NCBI GenBank assembly: GCA_963793625.1
Contig: CAWCAT010000027.1
Coordinates: 1-64,000 of the forward strand
DNA: 64,000 bases
DNA from: G963668605 sp963793625
GTDB taxonomy: Bacteria; Acidobacteriota; Terriglobia; Bryobacterales; Bryobacteraceae
Direction: 5' to 3'
Positions 34,414-43,203 of the stretch are shown here, one piece after another. The first letter of the stretch is position 1. Every line of letters begins with the position of its first letter. Below the pieces are notes generated by a model. That model made no database searches. It was not told the origin of the DNA and worked only from the letters and a program-made list of their open reading frames with translations. Position numbers and translations under genes: made by a program.

Positions 34414-34989
34414 ATGCGACGAACCCGCCTACTTATCGCGCTTGCTTTCGTCGTTGTGCTGGCCGGTCTGCTGTATTACTACTACGGCGGCAACAAAGCG
34501 CCCAGCGGACAGAGTGCGCTGGTTTCCCTCACCCCGGGCAATTTCGAAGAGCTTCGCAATAGCTTCAATCAGGCCCGCGGCACCGTCCGTGTAATGGCAC
34601 TGCTCTCGCCCACTTGAACGACTTGTCTGCAGGGGGCCTCTGCAATCGAGCGAGTTTTGAATCAGCACCGAGCCGAAAAGCTTCGGGTGTTTGTTATTTG
34701 GGAACCGGTCATCGCCACGGATTGGAGCGCGCCGTCCACAGCCAGCATGAACCGAGTGGCCGACCTCCGAGTCCAACAATACTGGGATCCTGATCGACTC
34801 TTATCCAAGGCAATGGGCGAACACGACAAGGCATCCATCGTTTGGGATTGGATAGGTGTGTATTCGAGAGAGGCTATCTGGGAAGATAGCCCGCCCAAGC
34901 CGGAATTCCACGACAGACCAGTTGTTCGAGTAGTTCCAGGGTTCACCAACGCTTTGGAAATGGCCCTTTCTCAACGCAACGCTCAATAG
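34414..34989 (+). CDS. Candidate selenoprotein: membrane-anchored thioredoxin-like protein with U-x-x-C
   Basis: From the ATG at 34414 the frame runs 192 codons with one in-frame TGA (34615-34617, codon 68) and no frameshift. An N-terminal membrane anchor (LLIALAFVVVLAGLLYYYY) precedes a thioredoxin-like start: strand VRVMALLSPT, then TGA-T-T-C, helix QGASAIERVLNQH, strand KLRVFVIWEPV, and the rest (RVQQYWDPDRLLSKAMGEHD ... VVRVVPGFTNALEMAL). TGA-Thr-Thr-Cys gives U-x-x-C in the place of the redox C-x-x-C. A hairpin fitting a bacterial SECIS follows at once. With the MerT-like gene two bases upstream it probably forms a metal/redox module outside the membrane. If Sec is not inserted the gene is simply truncated. 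It overlaps the convergent dehydrogenase by 7 bp. Confidence 0.72.
34618..34651 (+). promoter_or_regulatory. Candidate bacterial SECIS element
   Basis: Directly after the TGA: lower stem CTTG (34622-34625)/CGAG (34647-34650), a 2x2 internal loop, upper stem TGCAGG (34628-34633)/TCTGCA (34639-34644) and apical loop GGGCC (34634-34638) that begins with G. The loop starts 17 nt after the TGA. Bacterial SECIS hairpins sit within about 16-37 nt of the UGA and need a G in the apical loop, so both criteria are met. This is a hand-drawn fold, not a computed one. Confidence 0.6.
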
Positions 34990-35990
34990 CCTTTTTGTTT
35001 ATCCACCACGTTTAGCAGAGGCTTGCCATCCACAAAGCGACGGATGTTCTCTTTCACGGTTCCGGCCATGCGTCCGAAGTCCTGATCGGACCGTCCCGCA
35101 ACGTGCGGCGTCACGATTGCGTTGTCGAATTTCCAGAGCGGATGCCCCTTGGGCAGCGGTTCCGGATCGGTCACATCGACGCCCGCACCGGCCAACCGCT
35201 TGTCATCCAGGGCCTTGACCAGCCCGCCCATTTCATATAACGCCCCGCGACTGACGGCGATGAAGTACGAATTCTTCTTCATCAATTCAAACTGGCGGCC
35301 GCCCATCATCTTGTTGCTCTTGGGGGTCGATGGAGCGGACACAAACACTACATCGGCCTCCGGCAGAACCTCATCCAGTTGATCGGGTTTAACCACGCGT
35401 TTCAGAAACGGCAGGAACGGCTTGTCCTCGGGATCGACGCCGATCACGTTCATGCCGAACGCATTCGCACGAATGGCGATCTGTGTGCCGATGCCGCCGA
35501 CACCAATCACCACCGCCGTCTTGCCGTTCAACTCAATGCCGTGAAAAGAGCGTGGATTCCAGTCCTCCGTTCGCGCATTCGTATAGAGCGTGTGTAAATT
35601 GCGGGACAGCATCAGCAACATCGCAAGCGCGTGGTCGGCAATTTCAGGCCCCTGCACAATCTTGTTGTTGGTCAGAATGATGTTGCTATTGCGTAGTTCG
35701 CTGCCTTCCGGTTGGAAAAGCACCCGCTCTACTCCCGCGCTCACCACTTGCACCCACTTCAGTTGCTTGGCAACACGCAACGCGGCTGGCGAAATTTCGC
35801 CGATGTAGGCGTCGGCATCGACGACCTCCTGCATCACGTTGGCCGGCGTCACGGGAACGAGTCTGGCCTTTGGCGTCGCATCCTGAAGTTGCTGGAGCAG
35901 CGCCGGCCCCCCGGCCCCCACCAGGATCTTTTTCTGCTGCGCCGGCAACATAGCGGCACATAGCAGCATTCCAAGAAGATACTGTCGCAT
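34983..35990 (-). CDS. D-2-hydroxyacid dehydrogenase with a signal peptide
   Basis: The 335-residue protein has the NAD-binding motif VVIGVGGIGTQIAIRANAFG and the catalytic layout of the family: R in FIAVSRGALYEM, E in GAGVDVTDPEPLPKGHPLW and H in AIVTPHVAGRSD. Such enzymes reduce 2-ketoacids to D-2-hydroxyacids and are normally cytoplasmic. Here the N-terminus MRQYLLGMLLCAAMLPAQQ reads as a signal peptide with a good site (GGAGGGG) in front of the ATG. Export of an NAD-dependent enzyme is odd, so either the cofactor or the role differs from the family. Confidence 0.85.
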   Translation of the reverse strand: MRQYLLGMLLCAAMLPAQQKKILVGAGGPALLQQLQDATPKARLVPVTPANVMQEVVDADAYIGEISPAALRVAKQLKWVQVVSAGVERVLFQPEGSELRNSNIILTNNKIVQGPEIADHALAMLLMLSRNLHTLYTNARTEDWNPRSFHGIELNGKTAVVIGVGGIGTQIAIRANAFGMNVIGVDPEDKPFLPFLKRVVKPDQLDEVLPEADVVFVSAPSTPKSNKMMGGRQFELMKKNSYFIAVSRGALYEMGGLVKALDDKRLAGAGVDVTDPEPLPKGHPLWKFDNAIVTPHVAGRSDQDFGRMAGTVKENIRRFVDGKPLLNVVDKQKGY

Positions 35991-36069
35991 TGGGTCCCCT
36001 CCTTCGTTTCCAACAGCCTATCAGAAATCAACACTATGGTATCCTCTGCACAATAGAGGAGCTGGTCCA

Positions 36070-36966
36070 ATGGAAAGAAAGAAAGCGACTGATTTCCCAC
36101 AAGAGCTGTTGAATCTTTTTGACCGTTACATTCACGGCGACATCAATCGCCGCGACTTTCTTGAGGGTGCACAGAAGTTTGCCGTCACTGGTATGACAGC
36201 CATCGGAATCTGGGAGAGCTTGCGTCCCAATTACGCCTGGGCGCAGCAAATCCCCAAGGACGACAGCCGTATCAAGACCGAGTACGCCACAGCCCCATCG
36301 CCTCAGGGAAACGAGAAAATCCGCGGCTATCTGGTGCGTCCCGCCAAGGCCACCGGAAAACTGCCCGGAGTCCTCGTGGTGCACGAGAACCGCGGCCTGA
36401 ACCCATACATCGAGGACGTCGCCCGCCGTCTGGGCACAGAGAACTACATGGCATTCGCGCCAGACGGACTCACTAGTGTTGGCGGCTATCCCGGTGACGA
36501 TGAAAAAGGTGGCGAGGCGTTTCGCAAAGTTGACCGCCAGAAGATGACCGAAGATATGCTCGCGGCTGCGCGCTGGCTGAAAGCCCGTCCCGACTGCACC
36601 GGCGTCATCGGCGTAGTCGGCTTCTGCTATGGCGGCGGCATCGCCAACACCCTCGCGGTCCGCATGGGTTCTGACCTTGCCGCAGCAGTTCCATTCTATG
36701 GCGGACCTCCTCCAGCCGCCGAAGTCGCCAATATCAAGGCGGCGCTGCTGCTGCATTTCGCCTCCCTCGACACGCGTATCGCCGCAGGCTGGCCCGCCTA
36801 CGAGGAAGCCCTCAAAGCCAACAAAGTCACCTACACAGCGCACATCTACGAAGGCGCGAACCATGGTTTCCACAACGACACGACGCCGCGCTACGACAAG
36901 GCCGCAGCCACGCTAGCCTGGCAGCGCACGCTCGATTTCTTCAACAAGTACCTGAGGAAGAGCTGA
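36070..36966 (+). CDS. Dienelactone hydrolase family protein
   Basis: The 298-residue alpha/beta hydrolase has the nucleophile elbow GVVGFCYGGGIAN (Cys), LPGVLVVHENRGLNPYIED before it, and the His in YEGANHGFHNDTTPRYD. The N-terminus has INRRDFLEGAQKFAV, a Tat-like segment preceded by about 25 residues, as in YghX-like members. AGAGGAG lies before the ATG. It would hydrolyse lactones or esters; the true substrate is unknown. The stop abuts the convergent sulfatase gene. Confidence 0.88.
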   Translation: MERKKATDFPQELLNLFDRYIHGDINRRDFLEGAQKFAVTGMTAIGIWESLRPNYAWAQQIPKDDSRIKTEYATAPSPQGNEKIRGYLVRPAKATGKLPGVLVVHENRGLNPYIEDVARRLGTENYMAFAPDGLTSVGGYPGDDEKGGEAFRKVDRQKMTEDMLAAARWLKARPDCTGVIGVVGFCYGGGIANTLAVRMGSDLAAAVPFYGGPPPAAEVANIKAALLLHFASLDTRIAAGWPAYEEALKANKVTYTAHIYEGANHGFHNDTTPRYDKAAATLAWQRTLDFFNKYLRKS

Positions 36967-38394
36967 TCAGTCACTCGGGACATTGAACTTGTCGCCGGTG
37001 TCGGCAACCCACTGTTTTAGGCGATCGGTCAGGCGGCGGCGCTCAGCACGGTAGCGGTTGTTGTGCGCCAGATTGGCCTGCTCGTATGGATCCTCGTTGA
37101 GGTTGAAAAGTAGCCAGCTCATGTTGTCGAAGCAGGCGTACTTCCAGCCGTCGCGTGTGACGATGCCCCGATAGGGTTTATTCACCGAGTTGGCGTGACC
37201 CGTGGGCACGACAGTCTGCAAGAAGGCCGAGTCCGGGAGTTCTGGTAGTTGGACGGACGCCTTGCGTAGCCGGAATGCGGAATAGTCCCGGCCCTCCATC
37301 CATGACGGCTTTTTGATCCCGCAAAGGCCCAGCGTAGTAGGTGCGATATCTGGCGCGTTGATCAGGACGGGATGCTGTCCCGTCATGTGTCCCTCGTAAG
37401 TCGGCATTGCGCCTGTTATGAAGAACGGGACCCGAATGGACTCCTCATGGGGCGTCATCTTACGGAACTGCCCGTGTGAGCCGAGCATATCGCCGTGATC
37501 CGAAAAAAAGACGACGTGGGTGTTAAAGCTTATCCCCTCTTCCTGGAGCGTCTTCATCACACGATTGAGGTTGAAGTCGAGATTCTCAACCATGCCGTAG
37601 TAACCAGCCATTTCGCGGGCGGCCTGGTCGCGAATAGAGGAAACCATCGGGACATTGGGGCGGAACTGGATGTTGCCCGCGGACCAGCGCTGGCGGTATT
37701 CGGGCGGTGCCACGTAGGGATCATGCGGCGGTTGCACCGAACACGCGGCGAAAAAGGGTTTGCCCTGTCCGTTGCGTTGCGCAGCCGCCTGCTCCTTGAC
37801 GTACTTGATTAGCAGATCAGTCAGGCAGTCGGTTTCATACCCCGGCAATCGATAGTGGAAGGCATCCTTACCGGCGCCGCCGTGGACCCAGCAATCGTAT
37901 TGAGAATTGTTATTCTCGTAGCCAACCCAGTGGTCGAAACCTCCTCGCTTATTGGGATCCGTAATGAAGTGAGCAGCGCGGCCCTGGGACTCCTGCCAGC
38001 CGCCCAGGTGCCATTTTCCGATGTAAGCCGTGTGGTAGCCTGCCTCCTTTAACGGTTGCGCAATCGTGGGCTGCCCGTCGGGCAGCGGATACTGATGCCC
38101 GACCACAGCGTGGTGCGGATAGCGCCCGGTGAGCAGTGAACCGCGAAACGGGCAGCATAGCGGGAAGCCTGACACGGCGCCGGTGAATTGTACGCCGGTC
38201 GAGCTGAGATTGTCGAGAGTCGGAGTGCGGGCGTTTGTGTCACCGTTGCAGCCGAGCGCTTGTGCGCGGTGCTGATCGCCGAAGAACCAGATCACGTTGG
38301 GCTTGTCTCCCGGCTTCTGGATGGCCGATGATTGCATGGCAGCACCGGCTGCCGGCACGGCAGAGGTCGATAGTAGGAAGTCGCGGCGGTTCAT
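36967..38394 (-). CDS. Secreted sulfatase (Cys-type)
   Basis: The Tat signal MNRRDFLLSTSAVPAAGAA is followed by the sulfatase opening PNVIWFFGDQHRAQALGC (metal Asp40) and the active-site motif C80-C-P-F-R84, which fits C-x-P-x-R; Cys80 would become formylglycine. GRYPHH, YIGKWHLGG, FFSDHGDMLGSHGQF and the C-terminal NLNEDPYEQANLAHN complete the family pattern. It removes sulfate from an ester, perhaps on a polysaccharide. It lies 15 bp behind a TonB receptor gene on the same strand, suggesting a shared sulfated-glycan task. AAGGAG is 12 nt before the ATG. Confidence 0.92.
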   Translation of the reverse strand: MNRRDFLLSTSAVPAAGAAMQSSAIQKPGDKPNVIWFFGDQHRAQALGCNGDTNARTPTLDNLSSTGVQFTGAVSGFPLCCPFRGSLLTGRYPHHAVVGHQYPLPDGQPTIAQPLKEAGYHTAYIGKWHLGGWQESQGRAAHFITDPNKRGGFDHWVGYENNNSQYDCWVHGGAGKDAFHYRLPGYETDCLTDLLIKYVKEQAAAQRNGQGKPFFAACSVQPPHDPYVAPPEYRQRWSAGNIQFRPNVPMVSSIRDQAAREMAGYYGMVENLDFNLNRVMKTLQEEGISFNTHVVFFSDHGDMLGSHGQFRKMTPHEESIRVPFFITGAMPTYEGHMTGQHPVLINAPDIAPTTLGLCGIKKPSWMEGRDYSAFRLRKASVQLPELPDSAFLQTVVPTGHANSVNKPYRGIVTRDGWKYACFDNMSWLLFNLNEDPYEQANLAHNNRYRAERRRLTDRLKQWVADTGDKFNVPSD

Positions 38395-38409
38395 GATTTC
38401 TGATTCTCC

Positions 38410-41400
38410 TTAGTAGAGCAGCTTGAGGCCGAATTGAACGATGCGAGGCTGGTTCAACTGGCTGGACACGACGGCAAACGACGGATTTCCGAAGTTGGAG
38501 TTGGGCGGCGCGAAGCGCGGCGAATTCGTGATGTTGAAGAACTCGGCGCGGAACTGCAGGCGCAGTTTCTCTCTCAACACGGTCGTCTTGCTGAATGTCG
38601 CATCGAGCTGCTGTGTGATGTCGGTGCGGAGTCCGGAGAACGTGCGCGAGGCCGTGCCGAACGTGTAAGACGGAGCATTGCTGAATACCGAGGTATCGAA
38701 CCACTTGTCGACCGTCGGGTTCGCGAGCGTGGGGTTGACGCCATTCCACATGGGCCGCTGGCCGCCGCCTTGTGAGAAGGTGTTGTTGACCGCGGAGCCG
38801 ACTCCGATCGGACCGCCAGAGAACCAGGAGTTGATCGCACCAATTTCCCAGCCTGCCAGGGCAGTCTTTACGACGCGGTTCGAATTCTTGAAGAACGGCA
38901 GTGCCCACACGCCATTCACAACGAAGCGGTGCGTCTGGTCCATGGTGGAAACTGCCCAGTCCGAGCGCAGGTCGTTCCAGTTCTGCAGGCCGCCTGCACC
39001 GAGCGTCTCACCGCCAAACGGTCCGATGCCGTAGTCCATGAGCTTGGAGTAAGTCCAGGAGCCCAGCACGCTGAATCCCCTGGCGTAGCGCTTCTCGATT
39101 TTGAGTTGGAGCGAGTGGTAGTTCGAAGTGGCCCAGGCCGAGTTGACCGCGTTGACTGCGTCGAATTGCGGGAACGGGCGTAGTAACTGGGCGCGCGACA
39201 CGGTTTTTTGTGCAAGTGTACCGACTGCGATCTGGCCAAAGAAAGGATTCGGCACCTGGGTGCGAAGAGCGTCGCCTAGCGCCAGGGCTGAGTCTGGGAG
39301 TTGATTGAACTGGCGTTCTTGCGAGAAGCCGACGCCGCGCGAACCGGCGTAACCGAGATCGAACAGGATGTGCCACGGCATCTCGCGCTGGATGTTGAGA
39401 TTCCACTGAACAGAGTAGGGTGAGTAGTTGCCGCGATCCGTGTATTGGATGGCCTGGCCGAGCAGCGTGGCGGCGCCTTGCGAGCTACCGGTAGCGCTGA
39501 GCAGCCCATTCGGATAAGGGTTTCGCAAATAGTCTTTGGGGTTCACGCCGTCGAGGGAGGTGACCAACTGGGTGCTGGTCGTGAAGCCGGAGACGCCGAA
39601 AGCGGCCGCGCCGCCGCCGACGCCGGTGATCGTGCCATAAAAGAGTCCGGAACCGCCGCGAATGACGGTCTTGTCATTGAGGCGGAAGGCAAAGCCCGCG
39701 CGCGGGGCAAAGTTATTGCGGTCCGTGTTCGTCTGGTAGCGGCTCAGCTCCATTCACACCGACGAACGTGAGCGCGCCGTGCAGGTCGAGGCCCGGTGCG
39801 GTGATCGGCGGCGTTGATCGAGCGGTCGAAGTTGGTGAGTTGGTTGAAGCGGTCTGTGCGCGGCGATTCAAAGTCGTAGCGCAATCCCAGATTAACCGTG
39901 AGGCGCGGCGAAATCTTCCAATCGTCTTGCAGGAAGAGGCCGTAGTAAATGTTCTGCATCGCCAACGCCGGCACAGGTGTGACCGCGCCCCCGGCGATGC
40001 CAAGCAGGAAGGTGGCGATGGCGCTTCCGGCTGTCTGCGTAGCCTGCGTCGGATTAGGTCCCTGGGTAAAAGCGGGGCCGAAGCTGAAGTTGGTGCTGTT
40101 GTCGGCGTACTGCTGTGCGTTGAATCGCAGGATTCGGAACTCGCCGCCAAACTTGGTGGTGTGGCTGGAGAAGCTCTTCGTCGCGTTAGCCATGAGTGCC
40201 CAGTTATCCATGCCGAAGGCGATGGAATCGGCGCCGCCCAGTGTCGCCCCGTTGCCGGTGTTCGGGACGGTCGAGGTGGTACTAAGTCCGTTCACCGTGA
40301 TCACCGGAAATGAAGCAATCGGTATCTGCTGCTTGAGCGCGGCCGGCAGTCCGAGCGTCGTGATATCGAAGCCGTTCGAGAAAGGCGTGCGGAAGTTGGA
40401 GAGCCGGGCGTATGATCCGCGCAGTGTCCCGATCAGCGATGGCGAAAAGATGTGCGTGTCTTCGATGACGGTGTTATACCGATTGAAAGTCTGCGGGCCA
40501 AACGTCGGCGAGGCGGCGTTGTCGGCTCCGTACAGCAGGCGAGCGATTAATGGGCGAATTGTCGTAGGAGATGCGTCCGAACAGGCGATTGCTGTTGCTG
40601 AGGTTGTGATCGATTCGCGTGGACCAGGTGTTCTTGTCGATCTTGCTGGAGTCGCTGCGAACGAAGTTGTTGACGCCGGTGTTGGCCGCTCCGGCGGTGT
40701 TGGGCGCGGGCCAGTATTTGGCAATACTGCGCGCAACTGGATCCATGCGGTCCAGCGGCACGCGGTTGCCTGGAAACAGACTACGTGTGAAACCGCCCGT
40801 GGCAGTGCTTGTCGTAGTGAGCGGGTCGTAGATGTTGATCACCTGACCAGCGGCGTTGCGCGTGTTGGAAAAGTCGCCGGCGAGTTGGTCGGCTTGGGGA
40901 ACCGTGGCGGTCCAGGTGACACCCTGTATGAAGCGGACAAGTTCGGCCGAGGCGAAGAAGAAGGTGCGGTTCTTGACGATCGGGCCGCCGATCACGCCGC
41001 CAAACTGATTGAAGCGGAAGGGTGCCTTGTCTTTGCCTGCGCGATTGGCGAAGAAGTCGTTGGCATTGAGCTTGTCATTGCGCAGGAACTCGTACGCGCT
41101 GAAAGTGATGTCGTTGGCGCCCGCTTTGGTGACCACATTGAATACGCCGCCGGCGGAACGGCCGTACTCGGCGGAGAAGGTGTTGGTCTCAACCTTAAAC
41201 TCCTGGACCGAGTCAACGTTTTGGAAGATGACCGGCTGATTCTGTGCCGCAGCCGTATTCGGGGCGCCATCCAGCAGGAACTCATTCTGTGTGGCGCGGC
41301 CGCCGTTGATCGAGGCCGAGACGGTGGAGATCTGGTCAACGGGAAGATCGTTCATGCCGACCGAGGTGCGTACGCCTGGTACCAGGCCGGCCAGCGCATA

Positions 41401-41838
41401 TGCGTTGCGGCCGAGTAAGGGGAGTTCGGTGACCTGCTTCCCGCCGATCACCTGTCCCAGCGACGACGTTTCGGAATCGAGCAGCACCGCGCGAGCGCTG
41501 ACCTCAACCGATTCAGCCATCGCGCCGATCTGCAGCGCGTAGTCCAGCCGCGCAACTTGTCCGACGATCAGTTCGAGGCCGGATTCGACAATCGGCTTGA
41601 AGCCGGACTTCTCCACCCGCACGCGGTACTTTCCCGGGGTTAGCGAGGGAATACGGAAGTAGCCCTCTGAGTTGGAATCAGTGCGCGAGTCGATTCCAGT
41701 ACCCTCATTCGTAAGCACGATGACGACGCTGGGCACGATGGCCCCGGAGTTGTCAGTAATACGGCCAGTGACAGAAGCGGTCTGAGCCAGCGCCGACAGG
41801 GCGAAGATGGCCGCGAGGACAAGCAGTTTGCGAGACAT
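38410..41838 (-). pseudogene. Oar-like TonB-dependent receptor, frameshifted, paired with the sulfatase
   Basis: A signal peptide (KLLVLAAIFALSALAQ), regulatory domain (SVTGRITDNSGAIVPSVVIV), plug (VTELPLLGRNAYALAGLVPG, NEFLLDGAPNTAAAQNQP, VQEFKVETNTFSAEYGRSAG) and barrel (ending PRIVQFGLKLLY) are all present in three frames. Breaks are near 40545, 39815 and 39752. The total of 3429 nt is divisible by three, which fits three insertions of one base. It would import the substrate handled by the sulfatase downstream, if functional. Confidence 0.85.
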
Positions 41839-42029
41839 GCGGGTAAGAGAACCTTTCGATGTGAATTGTGCAGCGAGAATGCCGAAAAAAGGGAAGTCTC
41901 TTGCTGCTAATCACGACCATTCGAGGAAGAGTACTGGATTTTCATTGTGTTGCGGCTGTTACACGGGAGGCTACATAACGGCTACATGGGAGTAGAATAG
42001 TTGAGCCGTGCAATTAGACCAGATAACCA
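41839..42029. other. Divergent intergenic region
   Basis: It should contain promoters for the TonB receptor and the regulator-like gene. A direct repeat GGCTACATAACGGCTACATG (41969-41988) is visible; nothing else stands out. Confidence 0.3.
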
Positions 42030-43198
42030 GTGAGCGGGCAGATGGTCGAGCGGCATCTGGCCGCCGTCCTCACAAGCCCGGCATTTGCTCCATCGAAACG
42101 CTGCCAGGAGTTTCTGCGATTTGTGGTCGAGGAGTCGCTCAGCGGGCGAGCTGCGACGATCAAAGAACGGACCATTGCGACCGCGGTCTTCGGGCGAAAT
42201 GGAAGCTATGAGCCTTCCGAGGATTCGATTGTCCGCGTGAAAGCAGTGGAGGTGCGCAGACGTCTGGCTGCGTTCTATGAGAGCGACGCACCCTGATGGG
42301 TTGCACATTGAACTGCTGCCTGGAACGTACGTGCCAACATTCCGCATCGTGGAAAAGGCGGCGGAACCCGCAGCACCGCCATCGAGCAAAGCCACGGCTA
42401 TGGTGGTGGGCGACTCTGGCGCTGTTGGCCTTCGCTGCTCATTGCGGGAGCGCTCTGGTGGCGTGCCGGGCGGACGCCAGAATCGGCGCTCGACCGCTTG
42501 TGGCTGCCAATTCTCCGGCAACAGAAGCCCGTTCTGATCGCCGTGCCTTCGCCAAAGGTAATCATGATGACAGGCCAAACACAGGATGCCTGGATGGACT
42601 GGAAGGTCAAAGGTGGCAAAGCGAGCCCACCGAAATGTGAACCCGACTGATCTCCGCTGGCGCGAACGCTACTGGGTGGGATTGGGTGCCGCAACCGGAG
42701 CAGTGCGTTTTGCGGAGCTGTTGGGGCGGGCCGGAAGGCAGTTTGCCATCAAAATCAATCCGGATATATCCTTCACTGATCTGAAGGCTCAACCGGCACT
42801 GCTGTTGGGTGCCTTTTCGGCTCCCTGGAGCATGGAAATGACGCAGGGCCTGCGCTTCGAGATTGATCCGGCAATTCCATCGTGGAGATGAAGCCTGGAG
42901 GTCGCCGCTGGGCGAGACCTCCGTCGCAGGATTCGGAAGTGACTGGACGAAGACTACGCACTGGTCACCCGACTGTTCACATCCAAAAGCGGCCAGATCG
43001 CCATGATCGCGGCGGGAATGTCGCCGCCCGGAACCGAAGCCGCAGCCGAATTTCTGACGAAGGAAGAGGCCTTCGCGGAATTCGTGAAGCTGGCGCCCGT
43101 CAGATTGGGCAGTGCGCAATTTCCAGGTGGTGTTGCACTGCACCGTTCATAATCAGACCCCGGGCCCGCCCAAAGTCGTCGCCTGGCATGTCTGGTGA
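42030..43198 (+). pseudogene. Winged-helix-type regulatory protein of acidobacteria, frameshifted
   Basis: The opening (MVERHLAAVLTSPAFAPSKR, CQEFLRFVVEESLSGRAATI, KERTIATAVFGRNGSYEPSE, IVRVKAVEVRRRLAAFYE) is typical of acidobacterial proteins whose DNA-binding-like N-terminus precedes a membrane helix and a soluble domain. Later parts in other frames continue: DGLHIELLPGTYVPTFRIVE, a membrane helix, RLWLPILRQQKPVLIAVPSP, FAIKINPDISFTDLKAQPAL, LLGAFSAPWSMEMTQGLRFE, DYALVTRLFTSKSGQIAMIA, PGTEAAAEFLTKEEAFAEFV and FQVVLHCTVHNQTPGPPKVV. Five or more frame changes occur. A true dead gene or poor sequence is possible. Confidence 0.6.
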
Positions 43199-43203
43199 CC
43201 TGA

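Noticed and set aside
39949..41418. 489-codon open frame on the plus strand
   Set aside because: Antisense to the frameshifted TonB receptor; its length reflects the GC-rich codon pattern of the real gene.
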